Shown here: one piece after another, positions 17,776-25,785 of the stretch | How positions within the stretch are numbered: position 1 is the stretch's first letter | Layout: each line of letters starts with the position of its first letter | From: Proteobacteria bacterium DTSAM18 | Lineage (GTDB): Bacteria > Myxococcota_A > UBA796 > GCA-2862545 | DNA length: 64,000 nucleotides | Direction: 5' to 3' | NCBI GenBank assembly: GCA_028767165.1 | Contig: JARACJ010000008.1 | Span: 62,001-126,000, forward strand | Position numbers and translations under genes: made by a program | Notes under the pieces: generated by a model | The model's input: the letters and a program-made list of their open reading frames with translations, nothing else | Database searches by the model: none | Told to the model about the DNA's origin: nothing

Positions 17776-18489
17776 CTACCGCCCCAGACGCTCCTCGAAG
17801 AACGCATCCGCCATCACGAACGCCCGATGGCTCACCGTCGCATCGAACACCAGCCCGTCGATGGGCGCGTCCGCCTCGGGGTTCGTGAAGGCGTGCATCG
17901 CCTGGCTGAACGAGACGAAGGTGCAGTCCGCGCCCCGCTTGCGCATCTCCTCGTCGAAGGCCGCGCGGTCGTCGGCGCTCACCAGGGGATCGAGGGCGCC
18001 GTGCAGCACCATCAGGGCGGGCGCGAAGGGGGCGTCGCGCACCTGCGGCGGGGGCTTGAGCAGGCCGTGGAAGCTCACGGCCGCCGCTAGCTCGTCGTTG
18101 TGGCGGGCGAGGTCCTGCACACACAGGCCCCCGAAACAGAAGCCCACGGCGCCGATGCGGTCCCGCTCCACGCCCTCGACCCCCGCCAGCGCCTCGAACG
18201 CGAGGTCCATGCGCCGGACCATCGCGCCCCGGTCCTCCAGGAACGGCCCCATGAGCGCCCTGCCCTCCTCCTTGCTCTGCGCGACGCGCCCCTCTCCGTA
18301 CATGTCGAGCGCCAACGCCACGTACCCGAGCCCCGCATACCGGTGGGCCACCTGCACGCAGAAGTCGACCCGTCCACCGGCCATGTGGGCCACCAGCACG
18401 CCGCCCACCGGCCGGGTCCTCGGACGCACCAGCATCCCCTCCAGACGCACGTCTCCATCGTGGTAGTCCAGCTTCGTCGGCATCCGCAT
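17776..18489 (-). CDS. Dienelactone hydrolase family protein
   Basis: 237 residues, the usual length. The dienelactone hydrolase family uses a Cys-Asp-His triad: the elbow GFCFGG with Cys118 is visible, with an acid in LHGALDPLVSADD and a histidine in SQAMHAFTNPEADA. VLVAHMAGGRVDF carries the oxyanion strand. Members hydrolyse cyclic esters or related acyl compounds in the cytoplasm; the substrate here is not predictable. The N terminus MRMPTKLDYHDGDVRLEGML fits the family, supporting ATG 18489. It is divergent from the kinase-like gene that begins at 18536. Confidence 0.88.
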   Translation of the reverse strand: MRMPTKLDYHDGDVRLEGMLVRPRTRPVGGVLVAHMAGGRVDFCVQVAHRYAGLGYVALALDMYGEGRVAQSKEEGRALMGPFLEDRGAMVRRMDLAFEALAGVEGVERDRIGAVGFCFGGLCVQDLARHNDELAAAVSFHGLLKPPPQVRDAPFAPALMVLHGALDPLVSADDRAAFDEEMRKRGADCTFVSFSQAMHAFTNPEADAPIDGLVFDATVSHRAFVMADAFFEERLGR

Positions 18490-18535
18490 GGTGGCTCCCC
18501 GGCTCGTGGTACCGTCAGGGCCACCCGGAGGCCCC

Positions 18536-19411
18536 GTGACTCCTCCCCCATCGTCCGACCCAACCGGCATCTTGCGCGACAACCTGGCGTCCGAGGCCGG
18601 CTTGCGCCTCGACGCCATCCAGCCCGTCTCCGGCGGCGACATCGCCCGCGCGTACCGCCTCCGCCTCCAGGACGGTCGCCTCCTGTTCGCCAAGCTGATG
18701 CCCGGCATGCCCGCCGGCATGGCCCCCGCCGAGGCCGAAGGGCTCCGCCTGCTCGCCCAGGGCGGCTGCCGCGTGCCCGAGGTCGTGGCCGTCTGGCCCG
18801 GCGGTCTCGTCCTGGACTGGATCGAGCGCGGCCCCGCCACCACGGCCTATCAGGAGGCCCTCGGCCGCGGTCTCGCCGCCCAGCACCGGATCACCCGCCC
18901 GACGTTCGGCGGCTCCGACTCCTTCCTCGGCCCCACGCCCCAGCCGAGCCCGGCCACGGACGACGCCGTCGCGTTCTGGCGGGACCACCGCCTCGGCCAC
19001 ATGCAGCGCCTGCTCCGTGAGGCCCACGTCCTCACCCCCGTCCAGGATGCCTCCCTCGACGCCCTGCGATCCGACCTCGGCCGCTGGCTGCACGTCCCCG
19101 GCGAACGCCCCGCCCTGGTCCACGGCGATCTGTGGGGCGGCAACACCATGCCCGGCCCACGGGGCGAGCCCTTCGTCTTCGACCCCGCCGTGGCCTTCAG
19201 CCTGCGGGAGGCGGATCTCGCCATGGCGGCCCTGTTCGGGGGCTTCGGCGATCGGTTCTGGTCTGCGTACGAAGAGGCGTTTCCCCTCCCACCGGGAGCC
19301 GCCGACCGGCGGCCGCTACTGCAGCTGTACCACCTGCTCCACCACGCCCTGCTGTTCGGTGGGGGCTACCTGCGACAGGCCATGGACATCGTCCACAGAT
19401 TCGTCGGTTGA
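18536..19411 (+). CDS. Fructosamine kinase/ketosamine-3-kinase family protein
   Basis: 291 residues. This family phosphorylates sugar adducts on protein amines (deglycation). Visible are the nucleotide-lysine region LLFAKLMPG, the catalytic HGDLWGGN (His196, Asp198), the metal-binding FDPAVAFSLREADLAMA, and the C-terminal LYHLLHHALLFGGGY. I chose GTG 18536 because CGGAGG ends five bases upstream; ATG 18488 in the same frame would add an unlikely Pro-rich leader and overlap the divergent hydrolase gene. A stand-alone damage-repair enzyme in this context. Confidence 0.88.
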   Translation: MTPPPSSDPTGILRDNLASEAGLRLDAIQPVSGGDIARAYRLRLQDGRLLFAKLMPGMPAGMAPAEAEGLRLLAQGGCRVPEVVAVWPGGLVLDWIERGPATTAYQEALGRGLAAQHRITRPTFGGSDSFLGPTPQPSPATDDAVAFWRDHRLGHMQRLLREAHVLTPVQDASLDALRSDLGRWLHVPGERPALVHGDLWGGNTMPGPRGEPFVFDPAVAFSLREADLAMAALFGGFGDRFWSAYEEAFPLPPGAADRRPLLQLYHLLHHALLFGGGYLRQAMDIVHRFVG

Positions 19412-19482
19412 ACCTTCGTCACGGTACCGCAATCGACGATCGCGGCCCCCCGCGGTAGAGTGCGCCGCCCACCGGACGGTCC

Positions 19483-21753
19483 ATGCCCTCTCCCTCCCCA
19501 CTGCTACCCCTCGCGATGCTCCTCCACGCGCCCCTGGCCCACGCCCAGGCGCAGCACGCCGTCGAGGTCGTGGTCAAGGAGAAGGGCAGCGGCATCCCGG
19601 TGTCGTGCCTCGTCGAGGTCGACGGCGAGCCGATGCAGACCGACGATCGCGGCCGGCTCACGCTGCTGCTCGACGAGGGCCGCTACGACGTCAAGGTCGT
19701 CAGCTACGAGCACGCCCTGTGGGAGGGCTCGCTGATCGTGCCCATCGACAGCCGGCGCTGGGAGATCTTCCTCCTGCCCCAGGATGCCGACAACGTGGTC
19801 ACCGTGGTCACCCAGAAGGACCACCCCGAGCCCAGCCACCAGGTGTTCTCCACCGAGGAGCTCATGAGCGTGCCGGGCACCTTCGGCGACCCGCTCCGCG
19901 CCATCCAGAGCCTCCCCGGCGTCGCCCGCGGCAGCCTGACCGACGCCAACCCCGTGGTGCGCGGCTCCGAGGGCTACATGACCGGCGTGTGGATCGACGG
20001 CATGCCGGTGCCCTTCCTGTTCCACTGGTTCCTCGGCCGCTCCGTCCTCAACCCCACCCTGCTCGACGAGTTCCACTTCCTGCCCGGCGGCCTGCCTGCC
20101 GAGTACGGCCTCGTCTCCCAGGGCGTCCTCGACGCCCGCATCCTGCGCCGGGTCGAGTCCCCGGGCTTCCACGGCCGCGCCAGCGTCGACCTGATGGACG
20201 GCAGCATCTCCGGGCGCTTCCAGCAGGGCGACTGGCACACCTTCGTGGCCGGCCGGTACAGCTGGCTCGGCGGCATCGTCTGGGCCGCCACCTCCGCCTT
20301 CAGCCTCGGTGAGTTCTTCCTCAACCCCGGCTACTGGGACTACACCGCCCGCACCGTCGGCGACCTCGGCGACCACGAGATCAGCATCACCGCGCTGGGC
20401 GGCGGCGACGACCTGCGGGTCGGCGGCGAGGGCACCGAGCTGTCCGAGTTCGAGGAGGCCCTGCCCTACGATCCCCGCATCCTCATGCAGCGGCAGTTCC
20501 ACCGCCTGCAGGCCGACTGGCGGTACAAGGCCGGCTGGGGACGCACGCAGACCGCCGTGTCCGGCGGCTACACCCAGGAGCTGTCCCTTCTCAACGGCCT
20601 CGGCTTCGGCGTCGACGGCCCCCAGTTCGGACAGATCAGCGGCTTCAACCTGCAGATGCGGCACACCGCCACCTTCCGCATGAACGAGGCCTGGACCCTG
20701 CACGAGGGCCTCGACTTCACCCTCGACACCGTGAAGAGCGAGAACTACGCCGAGCTCGACACGAACGGCGAGCCCGTCACCGACCACGACGTGATGAGCC
20801 TCGTCTCCCCCTATGTCGAGTCCCGGGCGGCCTACCCCTGGGGCGCCGTGCACATCGGCCTGCGAGGCACCTGGCACCACTACCAGGGCGGCAACCACCT
20901 GGTCCCCGAGCCCCGTGCCACCGTCCGGTGGAACGTCGCCGAGGGCGCCAGCATGAACGCCTTCCTCGGCGGCTACAGCCAGCGCCCGCAGGCGTTCCAG
21001 CTCTCCGCCGCCATGGGCAACCCCGATCTGCAGCCCATCCGCACCTGGCAGACCGGCGTGGGCGGCAAGGTGCAGCTGCAGCCGCACCTGACCCTCGAGG
21101 GCACGGCCTGGGCCACCTGGTTCCAGAACCTCACGCTGCGCCAGGAGAAGCTGGTGGTCGAGAACCGGCAGGCGGGCGAGATCGACGGCGGCTCCTCCAC
21201 CGGCGATCCCTACGCCTACGGCTACCTTGCGCCCTCGTACGTCGACGGCGACGGCATGGCGGTGGGTGGCGACTTCATGCTGCGCCTGTCCCCCACGCCC
21301 AAGTGGTACGGCTGGATCAGCCTCACGCTGCAGAAGGCGTGGCGCTTCGAGGACGACGGCTGGTACCCGTCCGACCACGATCAGCCCTTCGGCCTCAACG
21401 TCGTGACCGCCTACCAGCCCGGCAAGGGATGGCAGCTCAGCAGCCGGCTGCAGCTCACCAGCGGCCAGCCCTTCACGCCCCGGGTGGGCGCCTACAACTA
21501 CGTCCCCGACGCCTGGCAGGGCATCCCCCAGGCCATCAACGGCGCTCGCTACCCCACCTTCTTCCAGTGGGATCTGCGGGCGGAGAAGACCTGGCTCAAG
21601 GATCGGCAGTCGATCACGCTGTACCTCGACGTCATGAACGTCACCGCCGCCCGCAACCCCATCGCGCTGTTCTACGATGCCGACTTCGAGGAGCAGATCA
21701 CCTACGTGTGGCTGCCCGTGATCCCCAACCTCGGCGTGGAGGTGACCTATTAG
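19483..21753 (+). CDS. TonB-dependent receptor with carboxypeptidase-regulatory-like N-terminal domain
   Basis: 756 residues. A signal peptide (MPSPSPLLPLAMLLHAPLAHAQA) is followed by a CarboxypepD_reg-like beta sandwich (VEVVVKEKGSGIPVSCLVEV, DDRGRLTLLLDEGRYDVKVV). The plug then shows VPGTFGDPLRAIQSLPGVAR, VVRGSEGYMTGVWIDGMPV and FLPGGLPAEYGLVSQGVLD. The barrel ends in WLPVIPNLGVEVTY. It is the first gene of a plus-strand operon with two lipoproteins, mirroring the receptor operon at 12.9-17.1 kb. The imported compound is unknown. Confidence 0.9.
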   Translation: MPSPSPLLPLAMLLHAPLAHAQAQHAVEVVVKEKGSGIPVSCLVEVDGEPMQTDDRGRLTLLLDEGRYDVKVVSYEHALWEGSLIVPIDSRRWEIFLLPQDADNVVTVVTQKDHPEPSHQVFSTEELMSVPGTFGDPLRAIQSLPGVARGSLTDANPVVRGSEGYMTGVWIDGMPVPFLFHWFLGRSVLNPTLLDEFHFLPGGLPAEYGLVSQGVLDARILRRVESPGFHGRASVDLMDGSISGRFQQGDWHTFVAGRYSWLGGIVWAATSAFSLGEFFLNPGYWDYTARTVGDLGDHEISITALGGGDDLRVGGEGTELSEFEEALPYDPRILMQRQFHRLQADWRYKAGWGRTQTAVSGGYTQELSLLNGLGFGVDGPQFGQISGFNLQMRHTATFRMNEAWTLHEGLDFTLDTVKSENYAELDTNGEPVTDHDVMSLVSPYVESRAAYPWGAVHIGLRGTWHHYQGGNHLVPEPRATVRWNVAEGASMNAFLGGYSQRPQAFQLSAAMGNPDLQPIRTWQTGVGGKVQLQPHLTLEGTAWATWFQNLTLRQEKLVVENRQAGEIDGGSSTGDPYAYGYLAPSYVDGDGMAVGGDFMLRLSPTPKWYGWISLTLQKAWRFEDDGWYPSDHDQPFGLNVVTAYQPGKGWQLSSRLQLTSGQPFTPRVGAYNYVPDAWQGIPQAINGARYPTFFQWDLRAEKTWLKDRQSITLYLDVMNVTAARNPIALFYDADFEEQITYVWLPVIPNLGVEVTY

Positions 21754-22624
21754 CCGCCTCATCGCACCTGCCCTGCTGCTGGCCCTCGGTGCCGGCTGCA
21801 TCCTGCAGGACCAGTCCTACACCGACCCCACGATCCCCGCGGCCCTGGACTACCTGGTCGACCGGCCCCGCGTGGCGGCGATCCGCTTCGATCCCGTGGC
21901 CCCCCGCGCGGGCCAGGCCTTCGAGATCCATGCCCTGGTCGTCTCGCCGAAGGCCCGCAGGGCCCCCGAGGTCGAGGTGTCCCTGTGCGGCCTGTCCACC
22001 GAGCACCCGGTCCGCGTGTGGGACATGACCTGCTTCGGCAACCCCGACCTCGTGGAGGTCATCGGCGCGCAGCTGCCCCTGCGCCACCTCACGAGCGATC
22101 TGTCCGAGGTCGACGGCTTCGACCACTGCTTCGAGCCCGAGGGCGGCTACCTCGAGGGCGACTGCGACAGCACCTTCCCGGTGCGGGTGCAGGCCTGGCA
22201 GAACACGGTCGACGGCGAGCAGGAGGCCAACGGCTACCGCATCATGAAGCTCCACGTGGGCTCCGATGCACCCAACGGCGTGCCCTTGGCCGACGACCCT
22301 CGCCACACGCTCACGGCGGAACCCCAGGGCGACGGCTCGGTGCTGCTCGGCCTCACGATCCACAGCGAGCCCACCTTTCCCGGCGAGAGCAACCCCTTCG
22401 ACGTGCACTGGCTCGTCGACGGCGGCGAGCTGCTGGGCACGGCCCGCACCCTGGCCCGCCGGGACCCCCTGGACGACGCCGTCCTGCACTCGACCAACAC
22501 CTGGCTGCTCCCCGAGGACGCATCGGGCCCTCTGCGGGTCTGGGCCATCTTCGGCGGCAACATCACCGCCGGCGAGTCCGAGCTGTTCGACATCCACTGG
22601 CTCCAGAAGGAGGTCACCCCGTGA
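21749..22624 (+). CDS. Receptor-associated lipoprotein, apparent AUU start
   Basis: 291 residues if it begins at ATT 21749. The frame is closed by TGA at 21743-21745, and no ATG, GTG or TTG precedes the lipoprotein signal (SRLIAPALLLALGAGCILQ, lipobox Cys). Shine-Dalgarno GGAGGT at 21739-21743 and beyond, ending about six bases before ATT, and the overlap ATTAG with the receptor's TAG both support ATT as the start. The first GTG (21872) would delete the whole signal. The mature protein has beta-rich domains (IRFDPVAPRAGQAFEIHALV, TIHSEPTFPGESNPFDVHWL) and several Cys, but no known family. It probably cooperates with the receptor at the surface. Confidence 0.72.
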   Translation: MSRLIAPALLLALGAGCILQDQSYTDPTIPAALDYLVDRPRVAAIRFDPVAPRAGQAFEIHALVVSPKARRAPEVEVSLCGLSTEHPVRVWDMTCFGNPDLVEVIGAQLPLRHLTSDLSEVDGFDHCFEPEGGYLEGDCDSTFPVRVQAWQNTVDGEQEANGYRIMKLHVGSDAPNGVPLADDPRHTLTAEPQGDGSVLLGLTIHSEPTFPGESNPFDVHWLVDGGELLGTARTLARRDPLDDAVLHSTNTWLLPEDASGPLRVWAIFGGNITAGESELFDIHWLQKEVTP

Positions 22625-23055
22625 GGCGCTCCCTGTCCGCCGTGAGCCTGCTCACGCTGATGCTCACGGCCTGCCAGTCGAACCGGCCGCCGAAGATCCT
22701 GCGGATCAACGATCTGGTGGTCGACGCAAAGCTCGCCAAGAAGGAGGGCATGCGGCAGCCCGATCCGCCGGTGCTGTTCTTCCAGCCCGGCGTGCCCCTC
22801 GAGATCGTCGTCGAGGCCGAGGACCCGGAGGGCCTGCCCCTGCGCATGTGGTGGACCACGCCCCCGGACGACTTCACCTTCGACCCGGACGGCGACCGCA
22901 CCGTGTGGACGCCGCCCGCCGACTGGCCCGAGGACTACTACCACTCGGCGCTGATCGTGCAGGACACCGAGGACGGCGACGAGGCCTACGCCGTGAAGTA
23001 CGTGCAGTTCATCATCGGCAACGCCGAGGCGCTGGTCAGGGACTCGGGGTGGTAG
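22621..23055 (+). CDS. Small lipoprotein with Ig-like fold (receptor operon, third gene)
   Basis: 144 residues starting at GTG 22621, which overlaps the previous stop as GTGA. The signal RRSLSAVSLLTLMLTACQS gives a lipobox. The mature part (PLEIVVEAEDPEGLPLRMWW, DDFTFDPDGDRTVWTP, YHSALIVQDTEDGDEAYAVK) has the AxDPEG/D pattern of cadherin- or PKD-like Ig folds that often bind calcium. Translational coupling places it with the receptor and the preceding lipoprotein. Its last 20 bases overlap the convergent SET gene. Confidence 0.75.
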   Translation: MRRSLSAVSLLTLMLTACQSNRPPKILRINDLVVDAKLAKKEGMRQPDPPVLFFQPGVPLEIVVEAEDPEGLPLRMWWTTPPDDFTFDPDGDRTVWTPPADWPEDYYHSALIVQDTEDGDEAYAVKYVQFIIGNAEALVRDSGW

Positions 23056-23674
23056 CGGCAAGCACCCGCTGCCCCTGGAGCCCGGTCGACCGGGCGTCGA
23101 AGTAGTTGTCCAGGATGGACACCATCGGCTCCTCGCCACGGGCCACGCGCCGGCAGGTCTCCCAGCGCTCCTCTCCCAGCAGGTCCAGCAGCGGCTGCTC
23201 GACCCGCTCGATGTGCCGGAACGCAGACAGCAGCTTGCGATCCCAGGTCTTGTGGTACCGGGGCAGGTCGTCCGGGCGGACCCACTTGCGGCGGGAGCCC
23301 TCGTCGATGCCGCGGAACGGCACGGGCCAGTTGAGGTAGCCGTAGTCGTCCGTGAGCTCCTCCCCGGGCTGGATGTCGCGGATGGCGAGCTCGAAGTCGT
23401 AGGACGAGGTGAGGCAATTGGAGCGGAAGCTGTGGTTCACGAAGCGGCCGTGATCCCAGCACAGCACGGAGTTGCCGTCCCTGTCCCGGTAGCAGTAGGT
23501 CTCGAGGATCTTCCGGTAGGGAGCCTCGAAGGCCGAGACCTGCTCGGGGGTGAACGTCCGGTCGAGCTTGTCGAGCACCCACACGATGGTGCCCTTGGGA
23601 ATGAAGGCGGTGGCGACCACGCCGAATCCGACGTCGGGGCTGATGAACCGCAGCTCCGTGGCGGGGTGCATCAT
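23036..23674 (-). CDS. SET-domain protein (putative protein-lysine methyltransferase)
   Basis: 212 residues. SET proteins transfer methyl from S-adenosylmethionine to lysine. The first motif region is VGFGVVATAFIPKGTIVWVL (15-34); the pseudoknot motif is RFVNHSFRSN with NHS at 80-82, followed by GEELTDDYGYLN (104-115). The C-terminal 90 residues (KWVRPDDLPRYHKTWDRKLL onward) are not SET-like. ATG 23674 follows GGAGG by six bases. The substrate is unknown. Bacterial SET genes are rare relative to eukaryotes and often spread laterally; base composition here does not stand out. The 230 bases upstream hold no recognised feature. Confidence 0.85.
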   Translation of the reverse strand: MMHPATELRFISPDVGFGVVATAFIPKGTIVWVLDKLDRTFTPEQVSAFEAPYRKILETYCYRDRDGNSVLCWDHGRFVNHSFRSNCLTSSYDFELAIRDIQPGEELTDDYGYLNWPVPFRGIDEGSRRKWVRPDDLPRYHKTWDRKLLSAFRHIERVEQPLLDLLGEERWETCRRVARGEEPMVSILDNYFDARSTGLQGQRVLAATTPSP

Positions 23675-23905
23675 CGGTGACCTCCTGGCGCACCGGCAGG
23701 CGCGCCCACACCCCGCAGCTCGATGCCGTCGGGGTTGAAGCGGATGCTGCGCGCGGCGAAGCACACTGCCAAGACAATTCGGCGCAGGCCCCTTCCGGTT
23801 CGAGATGTCCAGGTCATCCGCCCGTTGTCGACGGAAGGCCCCCGCATGGAGGGACGGCTGGGACGAGCTGCAGGGTCGATGTCGTGGCGCGCGGGTCGTG
23901 GACCG

Positions 23906-24400
23906 TCAGGTGTGCAGCGACGGCGCCCCGGGCCCCTTGCTGGTGAAGCGCGGTGGCTCCGCCTCCCCTTGCAGCGCGGCCTTCAACACCTCTGCGGATG
24001 CCGCCAGATCGTCCAGCACACGCTGCTTCACCTCGTGCTCCAACGCACTGCAGGTGCGCATGGCCGCCTCCACCTCCCGCAGCGCGCTGCGGATCTGGGA
24101 CGGCTCACGGCCGTGGAGCGGCACGTAGGGCACCACCAGGCAGGACAGCAGCGTCGCGACGTCCCGTTCCTGTGCCGGCAGCGACATCACCGCCCGGGTG
24201 CGCGTACGGTGGTAGCGCTGGAGCAGCCCGAGCTGCAGATCGGCGATCCGCATCCGCTCCGCTTCCTTGACGCCTTCGGAGACCCGCGGGTTGAGGGTCA
24301 GCCGCATCGCCGCCTGGGCGAGCCTCGCCAGCTCCACACGGGTGTCGTGGAAGGCGTCGAGGACGGTGGCGACGGAACATGGCAGGGCAGCGGCGGACAT
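23906..24400 (-). CDS. Hypothetical helical protein
   Basis: 164 residues if ATG 24400 is used (MSAAALPCSVATVLDAFHDT). The sequence is mostly amphipathic helix: ELARLAQAAMRLTLN, SEGVKEAERMRIADLQLGLL, IRSALREVEAAMRTCSALE and DDLAASAEVLKAALQGE. No family is recognised. GGAG lies ten bases before the ATG, which is acceptable but not strong. I judge it more likely real than not because the helical heptad-like pattern is sustained and no better frame exists. Confidence 0.5.
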   Translation of the reverse strand: MSAAALPCSVATVLDAFHDTRVELARLAQAAMRLTLNPRVSEGVKEAERMRIADLQLGLLQRYHRTRTRAVMSLPAQERDVATLLSCLVVPYVPLHGREPSQIRSALREVEAAMRTCSALEHEVKQRVLDDLAASAEVLKAALQGEAEPPRFTSKGPGAPSLHT

Positions 24401-24705
24401 TCGGGACGCACTCCATTCTGGGGCGGGCAGCGAGCGGCCCATGGCTTCGGGGGCAGTCGGCACGGCAGGCGGCCAGGGACCCGAAGCAAGAGCATACACA
24501 CACTGTCTGCAGGTTCCGGTACCCCAAATGCGTGTCCCCACCCATCTGCGATGTCGTACCAGTCCGGTACCCGGCATCTTCTTGGTTGAAACCGCTCCCC
24601 TACCGGCATTCCGCGTCATGGATCTGACATGTCCACGCGGTGCCGCAGGTCATCGGAAGATTGCGCAGTGGCGCATGTCGGGCCTCCCTCCAAAGTGACC
24701 GCCGG
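24401..24705. other. Intergenic stretch without recognised gene
   Basis: About 305 bases upstream of the hypothetical helical gene and downstream of the LDL-A lipoprotein. It is less GC-rich than its surroundings and holds several GGTACC-like palindromic fragments near 24517-24575. I see no convincing coding frame, tRNA or terminator. Confidence 0.4.
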
Positions 24706-24999
24706 TCAGCCCGATTCACAGTCCTGTTCATCGAAGCCGCCCGGGCAGTCGTCGACCCCGTCACAGACCTGCTCGAGGAGGATCGCCTGACTCTCGGGAG
24801 GCCCCTCGCAGTAGGCCAGCTCCGTGAGGCAGCCGTCTACCTTCTCGTCCTGGCCGTGCCAGCAGTGGGGCACCCCGTCGCAGACGAGGTCTGCGGGGAT
24901 GGAGACCAGGGCCTTGCCGCCGCACTCGAAGGTGTCGCCCTCGCAGGCGGTCAGGAGGCTGCAGGCCAGGATCAGGACCATGTCGTCACGCATCATCAT
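24706..24999 (-). CDS. Lipoprotein with two LDL-receptor class A-like repeats
   Basis: 97 residues. MVLILACSLLTACEGD provides a lipobox (LTAC). Two disulphide-rich repeats follow. The first is CGG...IPADLVCDGVPHCWHGQDE...GC; the second is CEG...EQVCDGVDDCPGGFDEQDC. The CDGxxDCxxGxDExxC signature is the calcium-cage motif of LDL-receptor class A domains, common in animals and uncommon in bacteria. A calcium-stabilised, surface or periplasmic binding module is likely; the ligand is unknown. Three ATGs in a row (24999, 24996, 24993) are possible starts; the GAGG spacing favours the third. Confidence 0.8.
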   Translation of the reverse strand: MMMRDDMVLILACSLLTACEGDTFECGGKALVSIPADLVCDGVPHCWHGQDEKVDGCLTELAYCEGPPESQAILLEQVCDGVDDCPGGFDEQDCESG

Positions 25000-25133
25000 G
25001 CCTCACACCAGGTCTGTAGGAACCATCTCGACCAGCCGCCCCAGGGCCATGCGCCATGCACGCTCGGACTGGGCCCGGGCGCCCATGCTACCCGAAGCGC
25101 TCGCGTCCGGGGCCGACCATGGCCCCGCGACCA

Positions 25134-25628
25134 TCAGCCCCGATCCGCCGTCGCCTTCTTCCACACCGCCGCACCCTGCTGGTGGCGCGCCACGCCGGAG
25201 AAGAACGCCTCGAGCAGGGCCTGGGCCTGCACGTCGCCGCACTGCTCCATGGCGAGCACCCGCACGGGCTCCAGACGAAGGCCGTCCTGCACATCGTAGG
25301 GCACCGCCAGCCGCAACAGCGCCTCCGGATGGGCCGCATCCCGGGCGTCGAGCACCACGCAGTCGGAGTCCTGATCGCCGATGCTCATCCGATCGCCCCA
25401 GGCGAGCACCATCCGCACGGCGCCGTCCGGGTTGTCCGCCAGCACCTTGTGTCCGTAGGCCACGGCGTGCTCGACGCCTTCCTCGTTCACCAGCCGGCCC
25501 AGGGACACCGCGCCCTCGGCATCGGCCTGCGCGAGCAGGGGGATGAACGTCTCGCCTTCCGGCAGATCGGAGAGGGACCAGATGGCGTGGGCGCCGACGA
25601 TACCGGCGAGGCGGGCTGCATCGAGCAT
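25134..25628 (-). CDS. Hypothetical protein, SseB-like composition
   Basis: 164 residues, start ATG 25628 with GGAG six bases upstream. It is a soluble alpha/beta protein (GIVGAHAIWSLSDLPEGETF, HAVAYGHKVLADNPDGAVRM, DSDCVVLDARDAAHPEALLR, EPVRVLAMEQCGDVQAQALL). No signal peptide, membrane segment or catalytic motif is visible and I do not recognise the family. It is divergent from the phospholipase D-type gene. Confidence 0.6.
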   Translation of the reverse strand: MLDAARLAGIVGAHAIWSLSDLPEGETFIPLLAQADAEGAVSLGRLVNEEGVEHAVAYGHKVLADNPDGAVRMVLAWGDRMSIGDQDSDCVVLDARDAAHPEALLRLAVPYDVQDGLRLEPVRVLAMEQCGDVQAQALLEAFFSGVARHQQGAAVWKKATADRG

Positions 25629-25785
25629 GGGGACTCCGGGTGGGGGTTGCCGGAGGTGTAGCACGACGGCGCACGGACGACCGTGCCCGCGCTTGCATCC
25701 CTCCAGTCCTCCCGAGACGCTTTGAATTGGCCCCCTGCTGTGTCGACGGAGCGTGTCTGCACGCCGGCGAACAGGAGCGACCTCC

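Noticed and set aside
17550-17807. Minus-strand frame over the 18-base tandem repeat (EGAEPA repeats)
   Set aside because: The apparent protein is a by-product of the tandem repeat; no start signal and no family.
19504-21801. Reading frame of about 765 codons antisense to the second TonB-dependent receptor
   Set aside because: Shadow of a well-supported receptor gene.
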